From Yamagishiella unicocca (taxonomy: Eukaryota > Chlorophyta > Chlorophyceae > Chlamydomonadales > Volvocaceae), in NCBI GenBank assembly GCA_003116995.1, contig BDSL01000003.1:2294001-2358000 (forward strand): a stretch of 64,000 bases of DNA, written 5' to 3'. Below the pieces are notes generated by a model, which had not been told where the DNA came from, did not search any database, and saw nothing but the letters and a program-made list of their open reading frames with translations. Every line of letters starts with the position of its first letter. Position 1 is the first letter of the stretch. Positions 1 through 11,676 of the stretch are shown here, piece by piece. The position numbers and the translations under genes are program-made.

Positions 1-3000
1 TGCGCGCGCTACTGCCTTGGTAGCGCCGACGCAGCACATCGAACTCGTCCCAAGCCCCAGCTTAGAAGCAACCACGTAGCGTCACTAAGGCTCCTTCCAT
101 GTGAAAGGCCTGATGTTTCCAAAATGCGCACCTTGTACTTCTCCACAAGGTTATCGCCAGTGACCACCTCTTGCCAAGCGGCATCATTGGGGTTTGTGGT
201 CGAAGTGTTCGGCGTAATATAAAGGATATCCTTTCCCAGGTGGAAACTGTCGCAGCCCGGGTTCCTAGCGAAAGGAGGTCAGGCAAATATCGGAATTCAG
301 TCAGTCACGCGCGCAAGAATTTCAATACGACAGACGATAATGCGACTTGCCTTTCGTCAACATAAACTGCTGACATCATCGACGCAACGCCTGCAGTCAC
401 GTCGGCAATGAACATATGGCGTATGAATAGCTGCGTTTGATCCCAGGCGCAATCTGTCTGTGTGCTGAGCTGCGAACGCTGCGAGTATTTGCTTACCTTC
501 TTGTGCACTGGCTGTGTAGCTGAGGGTCAGCAGGGTAGCGACGACAGCGCCGGCCAGGCGACATACCGTCGCCGTGTTGGACGACATCCCCATGACTTTA
601 TGAACTTAAGGAGCGTCAAGTCAGTTATCGAATTGTCATTTACGTTCCAGCGATGTCTTGCTTCACGAACAACAGGCCTTCACTAGCGCCGTGACAAACG
701 GTCGTAAGTAATCCGTGAGCTTGATATGAAACCCTACGAAGCTTATATAGGGTCAATGAACAACGCGTAGGACGGATTATCACTTTGTGAAAGGAATCGG
801 GACGGCTATATTTTGGCGCGTGTAGCACAGCGCCGTACATCGCGATATGGCGGGAAACTGGCTGCCTCCAGCTGCCCAACAGGTCCCAGCAACATACGCA
901 ATCGATTATTGCCCAGAATGCAGCATATTGAACGAAACACTTGCTCACGCATGCAAGCTGCTGTTGGCGTTTTGAGTGTTCGCGGCAGTTTCGTCGATCA
1001 ACTCGTACACGTTGTGCACTTCGACAGTTGCCTGTCATTTATTGTAAAATAGGTTTCCGCAATTTTCTGGAAATACGTGCACCACAGAGTAACGTCCAGT
1101 CCGTCAGGGTAACCAAACAACAGCCCATCCACGCGGCGAGCGGCCATGCCCATCCATGTCTTCCCACACCCATGCATGTAATCATCATTTTCAATCCACA
1201 TGCAGCGTTTTCACTGACATTGTGGTAGCATGTCGGACCAGGTGCTAGCACCCTCTTGCACGCGTTTTCATGTCCCTCGTATCAACGGGCATAGCCTCCG
1301 TCGTCGCTTTGCTACGTTTCGTCCCAGTGATGGACCACTGCTCCGAAGCATAACCCACAGACGATGAACGGCCATATGTAGCTTTACTATGATGCGTTTT
1401 ATATTCCCTTAAACTGCACTGCCTAGGGGCAACTCTGTACCCAACTGGAAACTGTTGGTAACGTGCTAACGTCTACATTGTATTTACTGCCTCGTAATTC
1501 GCATGGGTCCTCCCCGTCCCTTCCCTTCCACTCAGCTGCGCTGAAAACAATAACCCACCTCCGTCAAGGCCCGCATCATCTCATTGGAAACTCTCCCTTA
1601 ACAAGCACGTGGCAGCTACGCCTCACCAGTTTCGGACTGTGACTACAGAGGCCCGGCTGCACCTGCCGGTTGGAAGGGCCAGGTGCCAAGCCATAGCCCG
1701 CTCGGCAACTTTTGGAATCGCTACGACCCACCGTTGTCCCCAGATTTGACCGGGAGCATGAGATTAGGCTTGCGGCTGACCATGTCCCGCCCCATAGCAG
1801 ACATGGTAGCCTGCGGATACCAGGACCACACGAACATCTTGTTATTATACTGGCTAGCCTAATTCGTGGTGTTGTGGTCCCAGTTGATGGCAAGGTTTTG
1901 CACAGTCGGCATAGGTTGGTGACAAGCTGAACCCTCTACGTCCTTGGTCAAGTTTGAGGAATTGGATACAGACTATCGCCCTTTTTGGGGTGGCGGGAAC
2001 AGTTGTTGGACGGGTAGCGTTCGACCTGGTGTCGGCCTTGTCGGCACACTTTCTTACACCATACATGTGCATTAAGAGGAAGGCCCCTTCCTCTTGAATG
2101 CGAGAAGCACGTGTCCCTGTGCCCAGAGAGCCACTACGATGACGAAAAACTCGCGTTGGGCACGTACCGACACGTACGGTCCGTTCTTGGTTGCGTAGGC
2201 GGGTAACGCGATCTCGGTACGCACCCCTGCTGACCACTGCTGAGAAAACTCACATATATTTCCTTTCTATCATGTCCTGAAGCTGCTGGTATATATCTAA
2301 TGTATTATCAAATGGTCTCGTATCATTACGTGGGGCAATACCAAGGAGGATCTCACACTCTTATTTCGGGTATGCGCAGGGTATGTAGCTAGCAGCAGTA
2401 TCGCTACTAAAGGCAGACGTACACCTCAGTGAGCGCAGTGTCTTATCGAATATAACGCACGGTACAGATCGTGTCAGCCTGCCAACGCGACCATTAACGC
2501 GACCGGGGGGGCAAACCGGGCCGGTTGCAAATGTGCCTGAACACAGGGAGCAGTGAGCGAGCAATTCCATGTGACAACAAATATTGAACTCACGATACCA
2601 TAAACGCATTGCATTTCTTGCACATGTTGAGCACATCAAGGCGACGGGGCCGGTCGATATTCATTTCACTCGCGGAACGGCCGTCTATCCTATCATGTTT
2701 TGCCTTTCAGTCACTGTTCTGTCTGGAGGTCTGGAGCGTTTTATCAATAACATGGAACAATGAGGACCTCGTTTTCCATTTTTTCTCTACCGGTATATAC
2801 CGGTATGTACCGGCATGTTAACTTTTCTGTCCAGCGTTACACTGTAATGCAGAGCAGTGGCCCAGCATCTAAAAGCATTATTAAGATTGTTACGTAATTG
2901 TAGTAAGGTACCACCGGGTACCGGAAGCCTCTGCGGGTTGAACACCAACGGGCAGCACCCGAAGTACGGTATGTACAACAAGACGGGACGCGCATGGCAT

Positions 3001-3159
3001 CAAGGTATGGCCATGTGCGGGGAAGGCGGCGCATGCAGGTGCAGAACTGAAGCCCCGCACTTGAGCTCATCACAAGTCGTGACTGCACTACCGCTGTGCC
3101 CATGACTGATTCGCGAAGAGAGGTGGGCAGGGTCTCCAACAGGCGTCCGGATTCAGCGC
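1..3159. other. Intergenic, no supported gene
   Basis: Base composition is close to even here, unlike the GC-rich exons further on. No open frame has recognisable domain content or splice-site structure. The only local structure seen is a short degenerate tandem around 2790-2820 built on ACCGGTATAT/ACCGGTATGT. Confidence 0.5.
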
Positions 3160-3575
3160 CTAATGGTTCCGGAGCGGCGGCGCGGCGCAGATGGACAGCT
3201 CCGGAGGGGCCGCCAGCCGTGACACAATGTCAGAGAACAACGGCCGGCCGGCGCGGTCTTGCTCGTCCAGCCACGTCAGGACCTGTACGGCGATGTGCGC
3301 GCAGCGCTGTACGAACGCGTGCCCACGGGCGTACTGATCGTCGGGCCTGTCGGCGTGCGTGTACGACGCGGGGGGAGGGGTGTCGGGTCGTGAGGTGGGG
3401 GGATGACCGAGTGTAGCATAATCGGGTTTGCGGGGTGGCGCCACACACAAGCAGCCGCGCCAGCAGCACCCCCCAACCCCATGTCGCCGCTCACTCACCG
3501 AACTAGGCGGCGGTAGTCACGCCGTCCAGCTTGCGGTTGTGATGAGGTATCCTCGCCTCGCAGGCCCCAACCCAT
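3160..3575 (-). CDS. Small two-exon hypothetical gene or 3' gene fragment
   Basis: A two-exon minus-strand model: exon 3499-3575 from an ATG, donor GTGAGT, intron 3347-3498 with a pyrimidine-rich end and CAG acceptor, then exon 3160-3346 to a TAG. Phases join (2 then 1) to give 87 aa. The second exon contains QRCAHIAVQVLTWLDEQ followed by RPLFSDIVSRL. This loosely resembles subdomain XI of protein kinases, where an Arg-Pro pair and a final helix close the C-lobe. No other kinase motif is seen upstream, so it is either a small unrelated protein or the broken tail of a longer gene. The start is simply the first in-frame ATG. Function is not assigned. Confidence 0.35.
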
Positions 3576-5122
3576 ACTTGGGTGTGCACATCAGAAACGA
3601 ATCTTCCCCTGCCTTCCCTCCCCTATCCCGCCTCTCCATACCCCCTCGCGCCTCCCTCTCCACCCATCAAGCCGTCGCATCCGCATGAGCGCCTAGTAAG
3701 GATCACCGTCTGTCCGGCATCGCGGTCAGAAACATCTACTGCAACCGGCCAGCTGCGGTGCGCTCGTCTGGGTTACGCTATGCTGCAGAGAATGACGATA
3801 TACATACTTGTAGACCCCTGGCTCGGTCATCACAGCATCAGGTCATCACAGCATCCAAGGCACTGGCATGTACTGCAGTCCTGTTGAGACCGCAGCCTGG
3901 CCGGCCCCCGTACGGCACGCGGCCGCCAGGACGTATAGGGCCCATCCAGCACGCCCAGGCTGCATAGGGCCCATTCAGCACGCATATGGCCCACACAGGA
4001 TGAACAGGTCCCATCCAGGGACGCATATGGCCATCCAGGACGCAAGCTTGTGCCCAAGGGGCAAAACGTCCTGTCTTGCGCATGCCAGGGTACGACCAAA
4101 CCACCATCGTACCGCCAAACGCAAGATCAGGCCAAATGCCGCACCAACGTGGGCCAGAGAGGCCGGGCCCACTGTTGCAATCATGTTTCCGGACAGGTTA
4201 CCTTGAGATCGTAAAAGGGAGTTTACATCTTATCTACAAAGATGGTTTCACAAACAGGAATTGGGTTCAAAGCCGGTGTTTAAGGCTATCGCTTTTCAGC
4301 ACACCGGCACTACACACCTGACTGCGTAGTTGAAGATAAAGATACTTTGGCAGCATTCCGTACGACTCTACAAGCAAGTATTTAGTCCGTAGGTCCGTAG
4401 GGGTTGGCACCAGCCATCGAAACATATGAATCGCGAACGTGCGGAAGCTCGGCATGCTTCCGCTGGGACCAGGCGCACTACACCCAGAGACCCCTTCCTT
4501 GTCAGCGCCCATCCTTGGCTTCGCACAGTGCGGCCCGAGCCCAGCGGCCGCCCGCCACGCACGCCCCCACCGACACCGAAGTCAGCAATCGACATGCACG
4601 CACGACACGAGAGCAAGCGGCGCAAAAACGGACTGGGCAGTGACCGCGATACGCACCGTGCGAGGCCGCGGTCCGCATGCCTGAGGAGCTCCATTGCGGC
4701 GTGAGGCCCGCAACACACCCACGTCCCAGCAGCGTAACTACGATTGCAGCAGTGCAACAACTGCCATAGCGGGCCACCAGCAGCTTTGCACACCGCCCAC
4801 CATCGCCCCGCCTCTGCGGTTGTTGTGACCTCGAAAGGGACGTAAGACCCACATGCCACGAAACGTACTTTGTTCATCCATACGGCCGGCCTGCGCCTAC
4901 TAAATCAAACAGGCAAGTTCACTTCCCTCCCACCGGCCGCCCATCGGGCACTCGACGCCTCGCGTCCGGTTTCATGTCCCTCCCCGCTGGGCATGGAAAC
5001 TTCAGGTGGACGGCACTAGGAGCTCCAGGGAGGGGAGGGGAGACGCGGGGAGGTTGAACGCGCTCCAGCCACAACCCGATCACAATCTATGCCTGTAGCT
5101 ACGGCCACGGCTGCAGCTGCAG
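3576..5122. other. Intergenic with short degenerate repeats
   Basis: No supported gene. 3835-3855 holds a doubled GGTCATCACAGCATC unit. 3930-4045 is a loose tandem of about 30 bp built on GGCCCATCCAGCACGC/GGACGCATATGGCC. The part next to 5122 should contain the 3' UTR of the oxidoreductase gene; the nearest reverse-complement TGTAA I see is near 4218, which would make a long UTR, so this is not claimed. Confidence 0.4.
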
Positions 5123-8100
5123 CTACAGCGCCCGCAGCAGACCCTGGGGGTCCACTCGCTTCTTAAGCGCCAGCAGCCGCCCGTACGACGCCTCCTCGTA
5201 GCACCGCCGTACTTGCCCCGGCTCGTCGTGCATGACCTCATTCACGTACAGCCCCGCCACGTGGGGCTCCAGGCCGGCGGCACACGACCGTACCCACCCC
5301 ACGTGCGCCGTGTCGCCATCGGCGACAGGGCCGGCCTGGGGCAGGGGGAAAGTGATTGCGTGACGCGGGTTTGGGATGTGGGTCGGCGGGACGGCTTATG
5401 GTTATTGCACTCCGTGCGCGGCGCGGGCGGGAAGGCTGCTGCGCGGCGGCGAGGTTATCCGCCCGCGGTCCCCTAGGACCCCCGTAATGCGAGCACTCAA
5501 CTAGCAGGAACGGTGTGCATCCTGGCTGGGCGCCGGTGCAGGTGCAGGGGCCGGGGCCTACACTTCACTGAGAAGCGGGGAACGGCCGGCGGGTTGCGAT
5601 TGCGTCACGTTGCGGTACACGGGTACATAGGTGACATGGGCTGCGGGGATTGGGCGTCGAATAGCCGCCCGGCGCAAGCCCCATACCGGCCCGCAGCTTC
5701 CCGCTCGATGGTCGGCCCGCCCCGCCCTCAACCCCCAGCCCAGCCCAAACCTCACCCCCCAAACTCACGCTACCCCAGCCCGTCCCTACGCCCACAGCAC
5801 CCCACCCCACCAAAACACGTGCCGCAACACACGCGCGTTTCTGCGGCACCCGTCAAACCCAGGACCCCCAACCCACCTCGCTGCGCGTCCACATGCCGTA
5901 CACCCCCACGTAGAAGGTGTCTCGGAAGCCCAGAGCGCCCGCCACATCCCCGACGGCGGCGGCGGCGCCGCCGCCGCCGCTGCTGCCGCTGCGCCCACAG
6001 CCCAGCTCCAGGGGGGCGCTCGGGCACACGAGCAAAAGCGAGTGGCCGGACGTCATACACGCCGCCGAGTCCGTCAGCGCGGCCACCACCCCGCCTTCCC
6101 GCCGTAAGGACTGCACCGGAATAAAGGCGCCGTGGCCGTACATACACAGTCCCGGCCAGTTCCAGCAGGGGTCCAGCACGGACAGCGCCTCGTCGTACGC
6201 CATAGGGCCCTCCTGGAGGGACAGGCGCGCCTCGGGCAGGAGTGCGCGGAGCTGCGGCGGCAGGGGAGGTGAGGAGGGTTGGGCGAGGTGGGGGGGCTGC
6301 GGTGAACGGTGTGGAGGACGAGGGGGCAGGGGTAGCAAGGTCGCGAGGCTGAGGTTGCGAGGCTGAGGTTGCGAGGCTGAGGATTGCGAGGCTGAGGTTG
6401 CGAGGCTGAGGGTCGCGTCGAAACGCGTGTTGGTCACACGAGGCAAGGCTACTAGTAACGGCTTGCTGCCGAGTAACGGCTTGCTGCCTGGGAGGCAGCG
6501 AGAAGGACTTCGGCGCGGCTCGAACCCAGGTTTGCGGGGAGAACCGGAAGAAAGGACGTACCTGGGCGTACGACGCCTCCACCTCCACACTGCCAGGCTC
6601 CGCAAAGGAGTGGCACGACAGCACCACCACGGGCGTGACGCGACCTCCGCCGCCGCCTCCACCTCCTCCTCCGCCTCCACCTCCACCCACCACGCACATC
6701 GACGCCTCGACGGACGGGGGGTTCGAGCAGTGGAACTCGCGAAAGAACTCAGCGAGCTGCGGCGGAGCGGGGAGAGAAAGATGACCCAAGGAAGGGCCCG
6801 GTGTCGGGATCGAACCGACGTCGGTGACTGCCGCCCCTCCCCACCCCCTTCGGTCCCAAACGTTTTTTCCTTCGTACACGGGTTTTCCTCGCCCCTCCCC
6901 ACCGCCCCTCCCCACCGCCCCTCCCCACCGCCCCTTTCCACCGCCCCTCCCCACCGCCCCTCCCCACCGCCCCGCCGCACCGCCCCTCCCCACCGCCCCT
7001 CCCCACCGCCCCGCCGCACCGTGTCGATGTGGGTCAGTGGGTAGGTTGCGGAGATGAGAGGCAGCTGCGGCGGCACGGGGTGCAGCCGCAGCACGAACTC
7101 GGTGACCACACCCAGGAAGGAACCTGCGCGGCCAAGCAGGAGAGGGAGGGGCGGGTAGGAGAGGAGACCCGTGGGTCGGCACTGACAAGTAAAATCGGCT
7201 AGGAAACGTGCGGTACAGGGGGAGAGGGGGGAAGAGGGGGCCGGGGGGCAGCAGGGTTGAGGGCGATTACCGACACCGTGCACGGGCGTGCTACAGGCAT
7301 CAACCGGGGTGCTAGCGTCCGAGGTGTTGGGGGCGGGTTGTGGTGCGGCAGGATCTGGCGGTAGAGGTTGGCGATGAGGGCTGAGCCGCGGGGCTGGGTT
7401 TTAGGGGCTTTAGGGTGTGGTGGCCCCCCGCGCTGGCGAGCCAAAGGGGAAGACCGTTCCAAACACACCAACCACACCCGCCAGCCGAACAGCCACTACT
7501 GTCCCCTGGAGCCCGCCCCCATACACGGAACCTACCCCTCCACGGAGCCTACCTCCCTTCCACGAGATCCCCAACCCCCTCTCCCTCGTGCCGGGATCCC
7601 CGGCGTTTCTTACAGCCACCCGAAGGGGTGGCCACAGGCCCCTCCCTGGCGCTGATCCCCCTGCCTCACCGCCGCCCCGCAAGCCCCAAAAGAGCTCCGG
7701 GTCGGTTTCGGGGCCGACGCGAAGCACCCTGCACCCCTGCTCCGCGTCACCGCCGCCGGCGCCCAGCAGCACCACCTCCATCTCTGCCACGTTGTCAGCG
7801 GCAGCGCCCCATTGCCGTACACCCCAGCCGTTGCCGCCGCCTGTCAGCAGCAGCAGGGGACAAGTGGTCGGGTTGCGTCGGGACCTGCACCCACGGGAAT
7901 CTGATCCGACGCCGGCGCGCAAGGCCCAGTTGTGGCATTGCGAGGGCATTCACGTGTGCCGTACCGCGTGAGGGCAGACGTCTGCCGTCGCCGCGGTATC
8001 AGGTCCGAGGGTGCGAATGCAGCTGCCTGGACCAGCCGCTGGCGCTGCGTGCACGCTGCTTCCACACCTTGTATGTGGTGGAACGTGGAAGAAGACCTGC

Positions 8101-9444
8101 AAGAACCGGTATCGCGACCCCTTTCGCGCCACCCCGCAAAGGACCGCAACGCCTCCCCAAATAGCCCAGTCCCTGTCCCCGTCTGACCCCCCTTGAGCCC
8201 TTTGCAAACACCCTCTAGGGCCCTTCGTAAGCTCCCTCGTTCCTGGGCCCTATGTTCCCCGCCCCCGCGGTTCCCGGGGACCCCTCCCGGGGAGCCTGCC
8301 CCCCCTGGAGCCCCACCGAGGATGTACCCGGACAACCCCACATCCGACAGGTGGGGCACCGGGAAGTGGAGTCCGTGCGGCGTCATGGCGTGACGCAGGT
8401 CGCGAGCTGTGGCGGCTGGGCCGGTACGAGCGGTACGACAGGCCGGGTCCACCTGTGGCAGGTAGGGTTTCCGGGGTCGAGGCCGCGTTTAGGGTGTTAG
8501 GGTTTATGGTTTAGGAGTTAAGGGTATGTGGCTGGTGACAGGTTGTGTTTTAGGCATTCTCGCACGGAATCGTGCAGCGCGGCGAATCGGTGGCGTTCTT
8601 AATTCGTTCTCTGGCCGTGCGCGTACCGCAAGCACAGGATAAGGGTCCAGAGGGGCTTGAAGGGTTTTTTCCTTTCAAACGTACAGCGAAGGGCGGTTGT
8701 GGTTGGGCTGTCCAACTGGGACCTAATCACGCCCCAGGCCCCCAAGCGCCCCAGCAGGGACAAAGCCTGCTCACCTCTACATCCCTCAGCGCCGACAGGT
8801 CAAGCACCAGGCCTCCCTCCACCAGGCTCACCCCGCCGTAGTGGTGGCCACTGCCTGTGCGGCGGGTGCGCGAGCGTGCGGTTAAGAGCGGTGACATTTT
8901 TGGACAGGTGGAGGGGACGCGCCGCGGGCTGATGGATGGGTGGGCGAGTCAAGGAGTCTCCTTGGAGGGTGCGAGGTGCCGGGGCCAGGACGAAGGTATG
9001 AGGTGCTGTCGAAAAATCAGGCAATTCTTCACAAGTACGTGCATCGGTTTAAGCTCGAGCGCGACCGTCCTTTCCAGCGGCATTCCAGCCGCGCATCCCC
9101 AGTCAATGGCCGCCACGTGGCGTCTGCCAGAAAGTGACAACCGCTACTAACGTTGTAATGGAAATGAGCTTTAATATTTTTTGCATACCTCGTGCCGAAA
9201 TTTTCAGACCGTGCCGCACAGCGAGTGAACAAGCGGCCACGACATCTTCCTTGCAGTCGGGCTTGAAGCAGCAAGACGGGCGAGCCAGCTTTAATATGGA
9301 AGAATCATTTGTCAACAAGCCATTCCATGTTGGCAGCGCCCACGTCTCGTCCACAATTTGCACCTCCTTTCCAGTTTGCGTGGTAAGATCGCTGCAGAAC
9401 TGCGTCACATCGGGTTTACCCGCATCTGAAATAGAGGGGCTCAT
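5123..9444 (-). CDS. FAD-linked oxidoreductase, berberine-bridge-enzyme-like (BBE) family
   Basis: Eight exons join in phase: 9189-9444, 8775-8854, 8317-8452, 7670-7840, 7020-7123, 6562-6756, 5877-6251, 5123-5335, giving 509 aa. The family oxidises carbohydrates, alcohols or alkaloids with O2 or another acceptor using covalent FAD. The N-terminal FAD-binding PCMH fold shows KEDVVAACSLAVRHGLKIS, then RGSGHHYGGVSLVEGGLVL, where the first His (about residue 89) aligns with the 8-alpha-histidyl FAD anchor. Next come GLSGYILGGGNGWG, AADNVAEMEVVL and DPELFWGLRGGG, typical of the family. GVVTEFVLRLHPVP leads into the substrate domain. The C-terminus is a BBE domain (GLYVNEV, SYGRLLALKKRVDPQGLL). The second flavin-linking Cys of bicovalent members appears replaced by Leu in PHLSDVG. 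A Gly-rich run interrupts exon 6. No signal peptide is evident at the chosen ATG, the only one opening the first exon. Family certain, substrate unknown. Confidence 0.9.
6326..6420. repeat. 14-bp minisatellite in oxidoreductase intron
   Basis: About six tandem copies of a GCGAGGCTGAGGTT unit lie in the intron between exons 6 and 7 of the oxidoreductase gene. Single-base variation between units is visible. Confidence 0.85.
6862..7018 (+). repeat. Intronic family-2 element followed by CCCTCCCCACCGC tandem
   Basis: 6862-6906 carries the intronic family-2 sequence (a run like AACGTTTTTTCC, then TACACGGGTTTTCCTCG). It closely matches 19935-19976 in another gene, but here lies antisense to its host gene. 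It is followed to 7018 by an imperfect tandem of CCCTCCCCACCGCC units ending at the donor of exon 5. Confidence 0.7.
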
Positions 9445-11676
9445 AGATGCGCAGGTGCGACGCCTTGGACAGCCCAGCTTCCTAAATTAGCTGCTTCCGT
9501 TCGTTAGTTGCGGTTTGCAAAGAGAATTCCGCTAACAAATATCAGCGCGCATACACATTATTCTATCTATTGCTGAAGTAATGTATTTTCATGCAAGTAT
9601 GCGGGGAAGATCTAGCCGCCGCGGTAACTACACAACATCTAACAGAGCCGTGTCCCGTACAGTGGCTCTGCGGGCTGCGGTGCGCAGTGGTGAACTCGCT
9701 AACTTTTTGACGCCATAATGATGCATCTGTCCTATCCATTGAGGCTTCGGTGTAGGCATTGGTACCGGCATCGTCAGGAAACCCAGATGGTTATGAGGCC
9801 CCCTGGCACCAGAAGGTGTATACATACATAGCTCCGCAAAGCATGTTATATTTTGTAGACTATATTATACTGTAGTAAACGCAGTTTGGAGGCGTGCCCT
9901 GAGTGCAGAGTCCCAAAGTCGTGCGCAAGTCCATCAGGCCCGAATTGCAAAGACCAATTTGTGAGGTGCCAGGGGGATGCCAGGGGGGTGCCCTTCGTCT
10001 AGGGCCTAATGACCTTCAGACGTGGACCTGGTGGTCAGCAGGCGCAACCAGTAGCAACAGGCGCGAGGGCAAGGCCGGCGGTGGCTCCTGGTACCAGCGC
10101 TCTGACTAACCTGGAGGTGGGTGCAGGGCCCACGTGATCCCTGTCGGGGTTTAGTTTGCAGATTGCAACGGTCAATGTATCGGCCGTGGGAGTGTCGGCA
10201 GAGTCGTCGAGTGCGGACCAGCTGGTGTGCGCCCTGAAGACCCACGCTGACCCACGAATACAACCTTGGCGGCAAATTAACGCGCCGTCCAATCGGAAGC
10301 CTTCCCACATTCGGTCCGCCGGCATGACTTGCCGCGTCGCCGGCGCGGGCATAGCCAGTAGATCCGCTAAACCGGTATGAGCCCGTATGCATGCCCGGTG
10401 ACCCCTACCACATGGTGCTCACTCAAGGACACGGACGGGCATCACACTGATCACATCGTGGCCCCTGTCAGGTCTCGGAGCCCAAGCCTGGCGCTCATCC
10501 GCCCCTCCACCGGCGCCGCGCCACCTGTCTCGCCAGCTCCTACAGCTGTCTCTGCGGTTACGGCTGTAAAACGTCACCCTCTAGCAGCTTCCACACCGGT
10601 ATTTGGAAAGCCGCCCATCGCCCGGCTGGACCCGCCACTGCATCCGCACCGCTGGTCACTTAGTCCGTCAACCGTCTGACGCGCGGAGCAACGTTCCGAA
10701 CCGTCAATCCCGCCCACGTCACACGAACTTGGGACCGCTTGGGAGCTGATGTGATGATACCTGTTGAGAATGTGCGCACCGTCGTGCCGTGGGGGATCGG
10801 AACACTCTTGTTGCAGGCCGCAATCCTGGCGGCTGCGTCGGTACCAGAGTGTAGCCGAACCGATTGCTGCCGCTGCCCTAGCTGCCTCCAATTTGGATAC
10901 TTCTGCGGTACGGGAGTTGCATGTCGAAACCGCAAACAATAGTGTTGTCGGTTATGGGTATAACCTGAACTTCAAAGGTTAAAAACAAGATCCCATTATA
11001 TGCCATGAATATCTGGTGTCGTGCACGGATGCAGGCTGCAAAAATTAACCGCAACGAACATTTGAAGCTGGCGACTGGCATGGCACGCTGGCGAGGTGGG
11101 GACGGGTCCAAACTTAGATGAATGCGTCATTATCTGATGGCACTGATGCAAAAGCCGCTGTGCCTGTCCAACAATCCGTGTCAGCTGTCAGGTGCCCGTT
11201 AGTGGAGGTTGTCGGGGACGGCAAAAATGCGAGATGCGTGATATATTATCGCCAGTCAAGTAGACCGTGCCTTGACTAAAGTGTTGATACTATTCATCTG
11301 CGCGATGGCGACGTTCTATTCCGTTGTATGTTTTTCCATGTCATGAAACGGGACGCAAGCACTGCTTTGTAGGTGGAATATATAATATGCCGACGTTTCA
11401 AACACCTACCATAGTAATGCCACAACAGCACTAGCCCGATCCAAGAATGCAATTAACACAAGTTGACACTAAGGTTCATGCGCAGCCGGGCCCAGTCAAA
11501 TGATGCATATTTATGATATGTATGTCAGTATGCAGCCCCGACCTATGGCGGCTGGTGTTCATGCTCGATAGTGGCGGCCGGACTCACGGACCTGTCTTCC
11601 TCCCTGACGTTCCTCCGCGCCACCACACACATCGGCATGAAGGCTGAATCATCACGCAGGATCTAATTTTAGCGCG
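9445..11676. other. Intergenic, no supported gene
   Basis: AT-richer DNA separating divergently oriented genes (oxidoreductase on -, OPR gene on +), so both promoters should lie here. No TATA box or shared motif stands out. ORFs are short and without recognisable content. Confidence 0.5.

Noticed and set aside
6797..6835. tRNA T-arm-like sequence on the minus strand (GTCGG-TTCGATC-CCGAC)
   Set aside because: A good B-box, but no matching acceptor 5' strand, D-arm or anticodon arm within 100 bp; it sits in an oxidoreductase intron.
5513..7283. Very long open frames on both strands across 5.5-7.3 kb
   Set aside because: They run through introns and GC-rich simple repeats; only the fragments matching BBE-family motifs in consistent phase are coding.
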